Source of the DNA: Archivesica marissinica
Taxonomy: Eukaryota; Mollusca; Bivalvia; Venerida; Vesicomyidae
Length of the DNA: 64,000 bases
Reading direction: 5' to 3'
Assembly (NCBI GenBank): GCA_014843695.1
Contig: CM026402.1
Location: 19,138,396 to 19,202,395, forward strand
The notes beneath the pieces are model-generated. The model was not told the DNA's origin. It ran no database searches and was given only the letters and a program-made list of their open reading frames with translations. Positions within the stretch are counted from its first letter, which is position 1, and every line of letters starts with the position of its first letter. The position numbers and the translations under genes were made by a program. Shown one piece after another: positions 61,201-63,938 of this stretch.

Positions 61201-63938
61201 ACTAGCAGTGAATATAACAGTAAAATATGTCATGTATTTTCTTTAGAATTGGGTAGCATTAACATACTTCTAATGAAATTCCAGGACAAATTTCCAGAGT
61301 TTTCAGTTACAAATAAGAAAAAAACACATTAGTGAATTGTTGTCTGCTACATTTATTTGAACTATTTATAGCCTTAGTTTTACCCAGCATGCATGTGGTT
61401 AATTATTGTTATGAAAGAATATCTTACTCTGTCATGCCTTCAATGAGACTATCTTCTGGCATGAGCTGCTCTCTAAGAATAACTTGCTTCTCCCCTAGTA
61501 CATCTCTGCCTTTGGCAATATCAAATATCACTTGTAAACAGTATGCTGAAATAGAAAATATATTATAAAAGTGTTTTTAGTGACTATATTTAGAAGGTAA
61601 TTGAATGCAGATGGATCTGTAGTCTAGTGGTTAACACGTTGGACTGGTAACCCAGGGATCGCAGGTTTGATCCCCCGTCTGACCCTAATAAAATGAACAG
61701 TCTTCCAGATGGGACTTTAAACCGAGGTCTTGTGTCAGTGCTTTACACCATGCACGTAAAAGAATCAGAGGAGGCTCTGGAATGGGCCTTTGTCTGTATC
61801 ATTGCACTATCCTCCTAAAAAATTTAAACTGACTAATCTTGTCAGGAGGCGTCGGTCATATGGGCAACCGGTAGCGACGATAAATAAATGTAAAACACAC
61901 ATACATACAGGCAATGATCACAGAGTTTGTGTGTAGCATCAATTGAGAAAACTGTAAAATTGTTAAGTTGACTAAACTTCAAGCTACATGTATATCAATT
62001 AAGCAATCTGTAGAAATCTCAATTCAATTGAGAAAACTTTAGAATTGCCTAGCTTGCTAAACTTATAGCTATATCAATTGAGAAAACTTTAGAATTGCCT
62101 AGCTTGCTAAACTTATAGCTATACCAATTTAGAAAAATGTAGAATTGTCAAGCTTGCTAAAGTCTTAAGCCGAAGCAGAGTTATGCAGAATAGCTGTCCC
62201 TAAATAGCCAGCTATGGTATTGAGTAATAATCAGTTCACACTTACTGAAGGGAGTGATATACGGCTCCCCAAAGGACACCCATATTTCATCATCTGTCTG
62301 TAACTTGAACACATCCGTAATGTCATGACCAAACTTGTTGAAGATCCTCTTTGCAATCGGGGCCAACTTCGGGTTTTGAGGATTGAAAAACATGCCTGAT
62401 AATTCATCCAGTAACTGTTAACAGAATAAAAATGCTACATGGCATTTATGTGGAATATTCAATTGGATCTTTTTAAATCTTTACCCTGAAATAAATTGAG
62501 TCTTTCCAATTCTAATTGGGTATTTTACCAAATTAATAGGGTAATTCACCAAATTCAATGAAGAATTCAATTCCCTGTTATGTCTGCCGGTAACTGTCAT
62601 AATCCTGACCAACAGACAATAATTCTTATTCAAATATGGGTATTATTGATTGACCTAAATTTGACCTATTGTAGACATCTACAAATATGACCATTTGCAG
62701 CATTGAGTTTTTGGTACACACTGCACAAAATATTATTGGATTTTTGGACAATTTAATTGGGTATTTACTCAGATATGCAGCTTATCTGGGGCTCTTTGCC
62801 CCAACCCACTATGTACAGTAGTATCACGGCTTAAAACTGGCGTTAGTAGTATTTATTTTACGGTCACAAACCAAGCTTATATTATCACTTTTGTTGGCAC
62901 GGATGAAAGCATATATGTGATCATTCATGTGGGAGGAAACCAGAGTACCCGGAGAAAACCCACCTGTCCGATCTGGCATATCAAATGGGAACTTTACTGT
63001 AAAAATTGGTCGTCAATTAATTAACATGATTTTGATTAAATCACATTTATCTTACAACAATATCTGTTTCGAGAACAACAGTAAAAACAAAGGATTCCAA
63101 CTAAAAGGACAGATATGCATTTCTTGATAAATCAGAGTTTATCTTACAACATCTGTTTTGGGAACAACAGTAAAAACAAAGGATTCCAAATAAAAGGACA
63201 GATATGCATTTCTTGATAAATCAGAGTTTATCTTACAATATCTGTTTTGGGAACAACAGTAAAAACAAAGGATTCCAAATAAAAGGACAGATATGCATTT
63301 CGTGATAAATCAGAGTTTATTTTACAACATCTGTTTTGGGAACAACAGTAAAAACAAAGGATTCCAAATAAAAGGACAGATATGCATTTCGTGATAAATC
63401 AGAGTTTATCTTACAACATCTGTTTTGGGAACAACAGTAAAAACAAAGGATTCCAAATAAAAGGACCGATATGCATTTTGTGATAAATCAGAGTTTATCT
63501 TACAACATCTGTTTTGGGAACAACAGTAAAAACAAAGGATTCCAAATAAAAGGACCGATATGCATTTCGTGATAAATCAGAGTTTATCTTACAACATCTG
63601 TTTCGGGAACAACAGTAAAAACAAAGGATTCCAACTAAACGGACAGTTATGCATTTCGTGATAAATCAGAGTTTATCTGCCAAGGGAGGTCATAGAAAAA
63701 CCAGCAAAATTGAAACATCAAAAGAATAAACTTGCAAGAACAAAATGGAAGAATACATGTGTAAAATGCATTGCACACTATTCACAATATTAGTAAATCA
63801 TCAAGTTTGTGCTAGCAATGGAGATTCACGTGTGTAACTTACCCGTTGAAGTATCAACTCTTTAGTACTTCCCTGGGTGGCTTTGCGTAAGTTGAAGTAG
63901 AAATCTCTCGGAGCATTTATTGTACCATTCTCATTCAC
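22133..63938 (-). CDS. DCDC1: DCDC1-like gene: doublecortin and ricin-type repeat protein, 23 internal exons (partial at both ends)
   Basis: The gene-level entry joins 23 exons listed separately below (63843-63938 first, 22133-22269 last). Each has a GT or GC donor and an AG acceptor; phases match at all 22 junctions, and the lengths sum to 3546 bases, or 1182 codons without a stop. In order the protein shows: the end of one DCX domain (motif WVSFGEPY); a linker; a ricin-like trefoil with QIW and QLW motifs; a complete DCX domain (VVRNGERN through VSCGEIW); a second trefoil (QQW, QRW); another DCX domain (VYKNGEG through a WVSSGKAF segment); a short acidic linker; and a basic tail. This alternation is known from vertebrate DCDC1/DCDC5, which are linked to microtubules and dynein during cell division. 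Function here is inferred from that family. No start codon or final stop is visible. Introns are packed with arrays. The DCDC1 assignment is from memory of the family, not a search. Confidence 0.8.
22454..22600 (-). mobile_element. SINE-B, 3' half
   Basis: It contains ACAACTTATATTAATCACTC, GTGGGAGGAAACCGGAG and CACCTGTCCGATCTGGCGAC; the tRNA head is absent. Confidence 0.75.
22601..23032. other. Intron with degenerate short repeats
   Basis: From 22600 to 22950 the motifs TATCTTTC and GGTGGAAA recur every 30-40 bases in poor copies, probably an old array in the intron between exons 22 and 23. Confidence 0.5.
23033..23134 (-). CDS. DCDC1: DCDC1-like exon 22 (basic segment)
   Basis: This exon has 102 bases, phase 1 at both ends. 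Acceptor ATTCCAG, donor GTATAG. It encodes VESKLENRKKKRAFRSAVS through EKHVLRQMK, a basic, probably helical stretch. Confidence 0.78.
23540..23760 (-). mobile_element. SINE-B, near full length
   Basis: The body complement reads GTTGGGTATATGATTCTTCA and GGAGAAAACCCACCTGTC. The head complement reads TTGCATTGGTGAGAAACG and CACTGCACTAACCAGACAG. Confidence 0.78.
23838..23981 (-). CDS. DCDC1: DCDC1-like exon 21
   Basis: This exon has 144 bases, phase 1 at both ends. Acceptor CAATTAG, donor GTTTGT. It encodes TDEKEANKTSRQREYLLSQ, then RYPLEIWVSSGKAFVPPE. The WVSSGKAF segment resembles the last strand of a DCX domain. Confidence 0.82.
24471..24563 (-). CDS. DCDC1: DCDC1-like exon 20 (acidic low-complexity linker)
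   Basis: This exon has 93 bases, phase 1 at both ends. Acceptor TTTCAG, donor GTACAT. It encodes EDGNLQRGEGEGQEKEGEGQ and ends GEGPDKG, a Gly-Glu-rich linker. Phase fits both neighbours, which supports it despite low complexity. Confidence 0.75.
24776..25068 (-). mobile_element. SINE-C, diverged, with poly-G run
   Basis: It reads ATTGTCTTTATCGATTGCCC at the 3' end and GTCCAGCATGTTACCACTGG at the head. A run of G (24998-25011) sits in the variable region. Confidence 0.75.
25159..25935. repeat. 64-bp tandem array
   Basis: The unit includes ATGGAGTAAATGTAGATACC, CGTAGGGTATATGCACATCA and CTCTATTTGTATCTGGCACC. There are twelve units, with two subtypes (GGAGTAAATG and GGTGTAAGTG) arranged in blocks. 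Confidence 0.93.
26053..26300 (+). mobile_element. SINE-B, full length
   Basis: Head GGCTGTCCGATTAGCGCAGT, box B GGTTCGATCCTCGGACC, tail GTTGTAAAATAAATC. It lies about 100 bases downstream of the exon 19 donor. Confidence 0.85.
26406..26574 (-). CDS. DCDC1: DCDC1-like exon 19 (DCX domain)
   Basis: This exon has 169 bases, phase 0 in and phase 1 out. Acceptor TTAACAG, donor GTCAGT. It encodes ILNQCTPRLGLNQAAVRMY through DLVDWAIQNYKTLM and EKLYQGKQ, continuing the DCX domain from exon 18. Confidence 0.85.
26790..26976. repeat. 26-bp tandem array, part 1
   Basis: The unit is CTTCTAATTGCAAACATTAC+AAATAA. This part ends at a DNA transposon insertion and the array resumes at 28580. Confidence 0.85.
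27061..27375 (+). pseudogene. N-terminal fragment of a SWIM-type mobile-element protein
   Basis: The ATG at 27061 (MASNADLHRVNLDKIPSNF) opens 104 codons. The stretch GYFSKVQIYLTDEVVLSVRG and later NFDIKRNEICH resembles the region just before the SWIM zinc motif (CxCxnCxH) of large invertebrate proteins that often carry a YqaJ-type nuclease. The cysteines that should follow are missing and the frame ends in unrelated residues. Assignment rests on memory of such proteins and is uncertain. Confidence 0.45.
27626..27826 (-). CDS. THAP zinc-finger exon of the transposon
   Basis: The chosen start is MVKRCSYGLCDSD. The exon shows C-x4-C, then KFVPFPKPK, KCLKWIKLCGR and NRYICTK, and stops at a GTAAGT donor exactly where the C-x2-H of a THAP domain would continue (CTK|H). 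THAP domains bind transposon ends. The next exon was not identified. It is convergent with the plus-strand fragment. Confidence 0.75.
28265..28395 (-). pseudogene. Decayed second THAP-like copy
   Basis: On the minus strand the segment reads MLKMCSFGVW, then IDVKFNPFQNP, aligning with MVKRCSYGLC and GDVKFVPFPKP of the intact exon. The second cysteine is lost. It implies that the element once had two THAP units or an internal duplication. Confidence 0.6.
28580..29060. repeat. 26-bp tandem array, part 2
   Basis: About 18 units of CTTCTAATTGCAAACATTAC+AAATAA follow the transposon. Confidence 0.9.
29131..29790. repeat. 84-bp array made of the exon 18 end and its donor
   Basis: Each unit on the minus strand contains 60 bases matching the exon 18 end (AATGGAGAGGGTAGAATG; ATCATCTGTGGTTCTAGTG) followed by GTAAGTAATTCATATATCGC. 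There are about eight units. 84 is 28 codons, so the frame stays open through groups of units. One unit (near 29386) has lost the GT, and an 11-base insertion near 29550 breaks the frame. Confidence 0.93.
29730..29989 (-). CDS. DCDC1: DCDC1-like exon 18 (coiled segment and DCX start)
   Basis: This exon has 260 bases, phase 1 in and phase 0 out. Acceptor TTACAG, donor GTAAGT. It encodes KKLRLQQIGSFRVLNGKV, a charged helical stretch around EWEEKLGKLSEE, and the DCX first strand VKVLVYKNGEG ending IICGSSVVG. The last 60 coding bases plus 24 intron bases form the unit of an in-frame 84-bp array beyond the donor. Which copy of the donor is used cannot be told from DNA. Confidence 0.85.
30018..30245 (-). 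mobile_element. SINE-A, full length
   Basis: The tail complement ACAAATTTATTTTAGCTCGA starts about 30 bases upstream of the exon 18 acceptor. The head complement ends GATATCACGACTTCA. Confidence 0.8.
30539..30665. mobile_element. Dispersed MITE-like repeat (TTAAGAGACCAC family)
   Basis: It begins TTAAGAGACCACTTGTATTA and ends TTTTGTGGTCTCAAAATACA, an inverted pair. Related copies flank the SINE at 55428-55650 and 41026. Confidence 0.55.
30692..30845 (-). CDS. DCDC1: DCDC1-like exon 17
   Basis: This exon has 154 bases, phase 0 in and phase 1 out. Acceptor TTCTAG, donor GTGAGT. It encodes GYLADVPLQTLTDQATVKR, then VCMSCARAMRGRYKI and FSCTMGN. The paired cysteines (CMSC) are notable but no zinc site can be claimed. 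Confidence 0.83.
30961..33720. repeat. 35-bp tandem array with gap
   Basis: The unit is TACCATAAACACCTCCCTTG+TACTTCTCCCTTATA. A variant block (CTCACTTGTACTTCTCCATT; CCCGTATATACC) recurs at about 31480, 33085 and 33470, showing higher-order copying. The array fills the intron between exons 16 and 17. Confidence 0.95.
31682..32681. other. Assembly gap (1000 N) inside the 35-bp array
   Basis: The same unit is on both sides, so the gap is probably more of the same array of unknown length. Confidence 0.98.
33817..34076. repeat. 52-bp array made of the exon 16 end and its donor
   Basis: There are exactly five units in 260 bases. On the minus strand each has AAAGATCGATCAACCA then GTACGT or GTATGT, ATTGATGTCTG and CAATGTAATAATTAC. 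The rightmost unit overlaps the last 19 coding bases of exon 16. All five donors keep GT. Confidence 0.95.
34058..34352 (-). CDS. DCDC1: DCDC1-like exon 16 (second trefoil end)
   Basis: This exon has 295 bases, phase 2 in and phase 0 out. Acceptor CTTATAG, donor GTACGT. It encodes EIRPRHNQQIVLTVSMPNN, then HQRWRYDAETGFIYAFY, and ends NTSKIDQP. The final 19 coding bases and the donor are the first part of a five-copy 52-bp array. Confidence 0.85.
34525..34784 (-). mobile_element. SINE-C, diverged
   Basis: It contains TTATGTATCGTCGCC, GGTTCTTTTACATGCCCGGT and GAACCTGCGATCCCTGGA. Confidence 0.78.
34791..35382. mobile_element. Tc1/mariner-like MITE with internal 34-bp array
   Basis: The ends ATATAGTCAAACCTG and CAGGTTTGACTATAT are exact inverses, fitting a TA target. 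The interior (34795-35250) is about 13 copies of CAGCCAACCTGTGTCAGTGG+TCACCTCTATTAAA. Confidence 0.75.
35470..35700 (+). mobile_element. Possible tRNA-derived SINE, single copy
   Basis: ATGGCCTAGTGGTTAAT resembles box A, and AAGCTTCGAACCTC about 35 bases later resembles box B. No second copy in the window supports it. Confidence 0.35.
35770..38999. repeat. 57-bp tandem array carrying plus-strand donor-like sites
   Basis: The unit is ATAAGGCAGTGGCTACAACC, TTGCTGCCCCAGAACAACAC, AGCCCAATCAGGTAAGG. There are about 57 units. Every unit contains CAGGTAAG, a consensus 5' splice site on the plus strand, antisense to the DCDC1-like gene. Large segments (35.9-36.3 and 36.7-37.1 kb) recur as blocks of variants. 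Frames of more than 600 codons on both strands are by-products of 57 being a multiple of three. Confidence 0.95.
39031..39222 (-). CDS. DCDC1: DCDC1-like exon 15 (second ricin-type trefoil)
   Basis: This exon has 192 bases, phase 2 at both ends. Acceptor TTTCCAG. The donor GTTTGT is weak, but it is the only one that keeps phase with exon 16. It encodes PKLASKITHDTLQRFVYED, then LVLGVSEPEGRIVEV and DVYQQWLMREN. QQW is a QxW motif. A 57-bp array begins about 30 bases past the donor. Confidence 0.83.
39374..39840 (-). mobile_element. Dispersed repeat F, split by a hAT-like MITE
   Basis: It matches the copy at 54985-55140 in reverse (CATCAGCACCATTTTGGGC; GCAGTTAACCAGTACTTG; AACTGCCAACTTTTTCATAT). 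The match is interrupted at 39470-39757. Confidence 0.7.
39470..39757 (-). mobile_element. hAT-like MITE with intact TSD
   Basis: The ends are CAGGGTTCATTCTAG and CTAGAATGATCCCTG. CTTTCCT is present immediately on both sides (39463-39469 and 39758-39764), a 7-bp duplication close to the 8 bp expected of hAT elements. Confidence 0.82.
40061..40237 (-). CDS. DCDC1: DCDC1-like exon 14
   Basis: This exon has 177 bases, phase 2 in and phase 2 out. Acceptor CTTCAG, donor GTAGGT. It encodes NDEEMVGNKSCHQVAHDK, then LNNLKWPWERLVNVNN and DREMYEKY. It leads into the second trefoil. Confidence 0.83.
40311..40528 (-). mobile_element. SINE-A, full length
   Basis: It runs from tail complement ACAAATTTAATTTAGCTCG to head complement GCTACCACGGCGCTAAAAG, 74 bases upstream of the exon 14 acceptor. 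Confidence 0.78.
40887..40951 (+). mobile_element. SINE-B head fragment
   Basis: It reads TTCTCACCAATGCAACCC, GGTTCGATCCTCGGACC and ATGTGAGATGGTACGGT, then switches to the TTAAGAGACCAC-type repeat. Confidence 0.65.
41026..41272 (+). mobile_element. SINE-B, full length, abutting the exon 13 donor
   Basis: Head TTGCCTGATTAGCGCAGTG, tail TGTAAAATAAATAAAGTTTA. The exon 13 donor hexamer occupies 41276-41281, so the SINE sits within about 4 bases of it. The 80 bases before its head match the flank of the SINE at 55428-55650. Confidence 0.85.
41282..41432 (-). CDS. DCDC1: DCDC1-like exon 13
   Basis: This exon has 151 bases, phase 1 in and phase 2 out. Acceptor CTGCAG, donor GTAAGT. It encodes YVLQTDVSMEPGMPVIVNK through PPSVDSNIPI. 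A SINE ends within a few bases downstream of the donor. Confidence 0.83.
41536..41778 (+). mobile_element. SINE-B, full length
   Basis: Head GGCTGTCCGATTAGCGCGGT, body GGTACTCCGGTTTCCTCCCA, tail AATAAATAAATTT. Confidence 0.83.
41779..42655. other. Intron, no recognised element
   Basis: AT-rich with several ATCGATAT motifs (42115-42135, 42440-42500). No exon and no clear mobile element. Confidence 0.4.
42656..43045. repeat. 48-bp array plus duplicated exon 12 end
   Basis: Five units (42729-42966) carry AATGCAGCATACTGTCCTG, of which about 16 bases are the exon 12 end, plus ACCTGTCAATCAACTAACCT. An 85-base block containing the exon end and donor (42962-43045) is also present beyond the array (42656-42745). 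There the donor reads ATGAGT instead of GTGAGT and is dead. Confidence 0.9.
43022..43268 (-). CDS. DCDC1: DCDC1-like exon 12 (DCX domain end and helix)
   Basis: This exon has 247 bases, phase 0 in and phase 1 out. The acceptor GATTATAG was chosen because a later AG (CTACTTAG) would break the frame with exon 11. It encodes FLDHCTSLLSLPFAGRRLFD, then LVFVSCGEIWTDP, then a helical stretch ending ALRNPE. The donor is GTGAGT. The exon end is copied in a 48-bp array at 42729-42966. Confidence 0.85.
43362..43520. repeat. 47-bp array made of the exon 11 end and its donor
   Basis: Anchors at 43503, 43456, 43409 and 43362 are exactly 47 bases apart. On the minus strand each reads GGGAACTAGAGTTCAGCATG (or close) followed by GTATGTTAGC; the fourth has lost the G of the junction. 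Confidence 0.92.
43503..43661 (-). CDS. DCDC1: DCDC1-like exon 11 (DCX domain)
   Basis: This exon has 159 bases, phase 0 at both ends. Acceptor TTTGCAG, donor GTATGT. It encodes FVKDLSKKPPKPDKKNRRKQ, a basic loop, then CRDLTVRELEFSM. The exon end and donor are present four times at 47-bp spacing towards the next exon. Confidence 0.85.
43790..43970 (-). mobile_element. hAT-like MITE, partial
   Basis: It contains ATAATGGGCCAGTGTATCTT and CGTCCTCTAGAGTGAGACCT, matching the family at 39470-39757. Confidence 0.65.
43971..44733. other. Intron, AT-rich, nothing recognised
   Basis: No exon was found between exons 10 and 11 other than the listed ones. Confidence 0.4.
44734..44955 (+). mobile_element. 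SINE-C with internal deletion
   Basis: The head is GATCTGTAGTTCAGTGGTAA with CTGGACTGGTAATCCAG. After GCAGGTTCG the body jumps to TGTCGGTGGTTTACACCGTG, losing about 70 bases including the CCCCGTCTGACCC segment. Confidence 0.85.
45091..45176 (-). CDS. DCDC1: DCDC1-like exon 10 (DCX domain start)
   Basis: This exon has 86 bases, phase 1 in and phase 0 out. Acceptor ATTCCAG, donor GTAAGA. It encodes TPLRLLVVRNGERNFSMAV through GPNLTN. The VxRNGE segment is the first strand of a DCX domain. Confidence 0.85.
45255..45390. repeat. Dispersed repeat (TTCTCCGGTTATCT family)
   Basis: CGAATTCTCCGGTTATCTTG and CCCGTTTCAGACACTATCAT recur at 55975-56060. Confidence 0.6.
45391..45812. repeat. 27-bp tandem array with minus-strand GTGAGT
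   Basis: The unit is CTAGCAACACAAACCTGACT+CACCGGT, about 15 units. Each contains G|GTGAGT on the minus (coding) strand, a donor-like site, but I could not match it to an exon edge. Confidence 0.9.
45947..46034 (-). CDS. DCDC1: DCDC1-like exon 9
   Basis: This exon has 88 bases, phase 0 in and phase 1 out. Acceptor TGTACAG, donor GTACGT. It encodes EYDWPMEGYILPFAPK through HADDRLVG. About 6.9 kb of intron, with a 106-bp satellite and a gap, separates it from exon 8. Confidence 0.82.
46198..46276. repeat. (ATC)n microsatellite
   Basis: ATCATC-type trinucleotide run with minor breaks. Confidence 0.9.
46450..46738 (-). mobile_element. SINE-C, full length, whose head seeds the 106-bp satellite
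   Basis: The 3' end is TTTATTTATCGTCGCTACCG and the head complement is CACTGGACTACAGATCTGTC. That head end is the first part of the satellite unit to its right. Confidence 0.87.
46718..50425. repeat. 106-bp satellite
   Basis: The period is 106 (anchors 46718, 46824, 46930). The unit starts with the SINE-C head complement ACTGGACTACAGATCTGTC, then GTCGTCAGTCAAAACAGTAG, TAATAAATTATATAGGAAC, TTCCTCCAGCTTTAAACTAT and GACCCCCATGCCCC. About 35 units including the gap, almost identical, so very young. Confidence 0.96.
47572..48571. other. Assembly gap (1000 N) inside the 106-bp satellite
   Basis: The flanks are the same satellite, so the gap length is a placeholder. Confidence 0.98.
50426..51744. 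other. Intron, no recognised gene
   Basis: The motif GGGTTATTCTGCGATATACC occurs at 50784 and 51226 in the same orientation, perhaps the ends of an unidentified element. A minus-strand open frame at 51475-51684 shows no DCX or ricin motif. Confidence 0.4.
51745..52690. repeat. 43-bp and 31-bp mixed tandem array
   Basis: The long unit is GGAGGCGTTTGTCGGGGACA, GTTGCTAATACTGAGCATGA, CAT. The short unit lacks GCATGACATGGA. Short and long alternate in the middle (51900-52330). Confidence 0.9.
52948..53071 (-). CDS. DCDC1: DCDC1-like exon 8 with GC donor
   Basis: This exon has 124 bases, phase 2 in and phase 0 out. It encodes FALKQERFSNLGQWKFND through TKADGSLNM. The acceptor TATTCAG is the end of the first unit of a 32-bp array. 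The 5' splice site is GCAAGT, so this is a GC-AG intron; the phase to the next exon (EYDWPMEGY) agrees only with this site. A GT four bases further on (GTTACT) would break the frame. Confidence 0.8.
53072..53325. repeat. 32-bp array beginning at the exon 8 acceptor, part 1
   Basis: On the minus strand the unit is GTTTACTATTGACATATTAT+CGGTATATTCAG. Its last bases TATTCAG are the exon 8 acceptor and its first bases (GTTTACT) resemble the exon start (GTTCGCT). Confidence 0.9.
53326..54009 (-). mobile_element. 5'-truncated LINE (non-LTR retrotransposon) inserted in the 32-bp array
   Basis: On the minus strand the frame reads ALSKFRLSSHKLRIETGRYG, then RYCLYCGSTDVEDEYHFVLI, the C-terminal Cys-rich region that follows the reverse transcriptase in many LINEs. 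The 3' end is an AATAAAGTTTC and TTC repeat. Only the last about 120 codons remain. Confidence 0.82.
53648..53992 (-). pseudogene. LINE reverse transcriptase C-terminal remnant
   Basis: The open frame runs from about 53992 to a stop near 53648. It shows GRYGANRVARELRYC, CxxC and EDEYHF...C, a zinc-knuckle-like region. The polymerase domain is absent. Confidence 0.75.
54010..54976. repeat. 32-bp array, part 2
   Basis: About 30 units of ACCGATAATATGTCAATAGT+AAACCTGAATAT continue after the LINE. Variants (GTTAATAG; AAACTTG; AAACCAG) are scattered. Confidence 0.93.
54985..55140 (+). mobile_element. Dispersed repeat F
   Basis: It starts AAAAAGTTGGCAGTTTCTTA and ends AAACCTGAATAAACAAACAA; a second copy is at 39374-39840. 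Confidence 0.65.
55156..55304 (-). CDS. DCDC1: DCDC1-like exon 7
   Basis: This exon has 149 bases, phase 0 in and phase 2 out. Acceptor TTTTAG, donor GTAATT. It encodes AKPNLLLTYLGKKFGEET onward to TKKDKTLQ, completing the first trefoil. Confidence 0.85.
55380..55775. mobile_element. TTAAGAGACCAC MITE split by a SINE
   Basis: The left part is ATTAAGAGACCACAATTTAA; the right part runs from AGACCACATTTTAAGTTCCC to GGTGGTCTCTTAATACAAG. SINE-B lies between. Confidence 0.65.
55428..55650 (-). mobile_element. SINE-B, full length
   Basis: The tail complement is TTTTACAACGATTGCG, the head complement TCACTGCGCTAATCGGACAA. Together with its flank it matches the segment at 40951-41272. Confidence 0.85.
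55955..56160. repeat. Dispersed palindromic repeat (TTCTCCGGTTATCT family)
   Basis: Contains CTACCGTTATGTCAAAATCG on the left and GACATAACGGATGTAGACTG on the right, inverted, with the core shared with 45255-45390. Confidence 0.65.
56208..56470. repeat. About 60-bp array made of the exon 6 end and its donor
   Basis: Donor anchors occur at 56423, 56362, 56304 and 56244. On the minus strand the units read ACATTCAACC, then ATAGCATCAAAG or ATAGCACCAAAG, then GTATTGAAATCCACA. The second unit has GTCAATG instead of GTATTG. Confidence 0.92.
56429..56614 (-). CDS. DCDC1: DCDC1-like exon 6 (ricin-type trefoil)
   Basis: This exon has 186 bases, phase 0 at both ends. Acceptor TTTTCAG, donor GTATTG. It encodes 62 residues including FIYIKPFPQLCLAVSD and NPSQLWTFNPDATIASK, with a second QxW motif. 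Its last bases and donor are copied in the adjacent intron about every 60 bases (56208-56428). Confidence 0.88.
56689..56765 (+). mobile_element. SINE-A, 3' end only
   Basis: AGAATGAGGTCTCGAGAATG to AAAATAAATTTATATAAAC; it ends about 20 bases from the exon 5 donor. Confidence 0.7.
56787..56894 (-). CDS. DCDC1: DCDC1-like exon 5 (first ricin-type trefoil starts)
   Basis: This exon has 108 bases, phase 0 at both ends. Acceptor TTTCAG, donor GTGAGC. It encodes 36 residues from MEPRKVLYPEI to SESQIWVISK. The SQIW motif is the QxW signature of ricin B-type repeats. Confidence 0.85.
57023..57078. mobile_element. TTAA MITE fragment
   Basis: TTAACCCTTTCAACACCACA then GACCTCTATATAGGC, identical to the start of the copy at 57223. 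Confidence 0.7.
57223..57463. mobile_element. TTAA MITE, complete
   Basis: It begins TTAACCCTTTCAACACCACA and ends TTGGTGTTGAAAGAGTTAA, inverted with TTAA at both ends. The centre has GATGAGCCGGCTCATGATGA, a hairpin. Confidence 0.78.
57733..59215. repeat. 119-bp tandem array
   Basis: The unit includes GATAGATATGGCGACTACTT, ATCCACTGCATGATAGCTAA, ATGGCTGTCGTTTGTATGGA and TCTATGTAGTCCCAGTAATA. About 12 units lie between exons 4 and 5. Confidence 0.93.
59316..59457 (-). CDS. DCDC1: DCDC1-like exon 4
   Basis: This exon is 142 bases, phase 2 in and phase 0 out. Acceptor TTTGCAG, donor GTAACT. It encodes HENYEASIGFPAVYNYVPCQ and continues to DPRGHYLQFM. It is flanked by two large intronic arrays, 41-bp units on its acceptor side and 119-bp units on its donor side. 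Confidence 0.8.
59553..60896. repeat. 41-bp tandem array
   Basis: The unit is ACCATTACCATTTAAATATT+CTATTTTCGAGGGTACCGTAC, about 32 units. The left half has ACCATTTAAATA or ACCATGTAAATA, the right half ACAAGGTAAATA, so two expansion phases. Confidence 0.94.
60897..61427. other. Intron with a dispersed repeat
   Basis: 61200-61400 matches pieces of 1220-1290 and 1670-1770. No exon seen before the exon 3 donor. Confidence 0.45.
61428..61545 (-). CDS. DCDC1: DCDC1-like exon 3
   Basis: This exon is 118 bases, phase 1 in and phase 2 out. Acceptor TTTCAG, donor GTAAGA. It encodes YCLQVIFDIAKGRDVLG through MPEDSLIEGMT and links a DCX domain to the first trefoil. A dispersed repeat shared with 1670-1770 ends about 28 bases beyond the donor. 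Confidence 0.8.
61611..61905 (+). mobile_element. SINE-C, full length
   Basis: Head GATCTGTAGTCTAGTGGTTA, anticodon arm TTGGACTGGTAACCCAG, box B region GCAGGTTTGATCCCC, 3' end CCGGTAGCGACGATAAATAA. Confidence 0.87.
61930..62165. repeat. 50-bp tandem array, four diverged units
   Basis: The unit is CAATTGAGAAAACTTTAGAA, TTGCCTAGCTTGCTAAACTT, ATAGCTATAT. The two central units are identical, the outer ones diverged. Confidence 0.85.
62246..62414 (-). CDS. DCDC1: DCDC1-like exon 2 (DCX domain end)
   Basis: This exon is 169 bases, phase 0 in and phase 1 out. The acceptor is TTAACAG and the donor GTAAGT. It encodes LLDELSGMFFNPQ onward, then IFNKFGHDITDVF and DDEIWVSFGEPYITPF. The WVSFGE segment matches the closing strand of DCX domains. 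Join to the next exon restores a Thr codon. Confidence 0.85.
62415..62850. other. Intron, nothing recognised
   Basis: AT-rich sequence with scattered AATTGGGTA motifs. No exon. Confidence 0.4.
62851..62978 (-). mobile_element. SINE-B, partial
   Basis: TTATATTATCACTTTTGTTG, GGGAGGAAACCAGAGTACC and CACCTGTCCGATCTGGC; the head is missing. Confidence 0.7.
63020..63680. repeat. 89-bp tandem array
   Basis: Anchors at 63126, 63215 and 63304 give period 89. The unit includes GATAAATCAGAGTTTATCTT, ACAACATCTGTTTTGGGAAC and GGATTCCAAATAAAAGGACA. About seven units lie between exons 1 and 2. Confidence 0.93.
63843..63938 (-). CDS. DCDC1: DCDC1-like exon 1 of window (DCX domain part)
   Basis: This exon has 96 bases, phase 0 at both ends. 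The acceptor reads TTTCAG and the donor GTAAGT. It encodes 32 residues beginning VNENGTINAPRDFYF and ending KELILQR. It lies upstream of the WVSFGEP-containing exon and forms the N-terminal half of a DCX-like unit. Earlier exons must lie beyond the right edge. Confidence 0.8.
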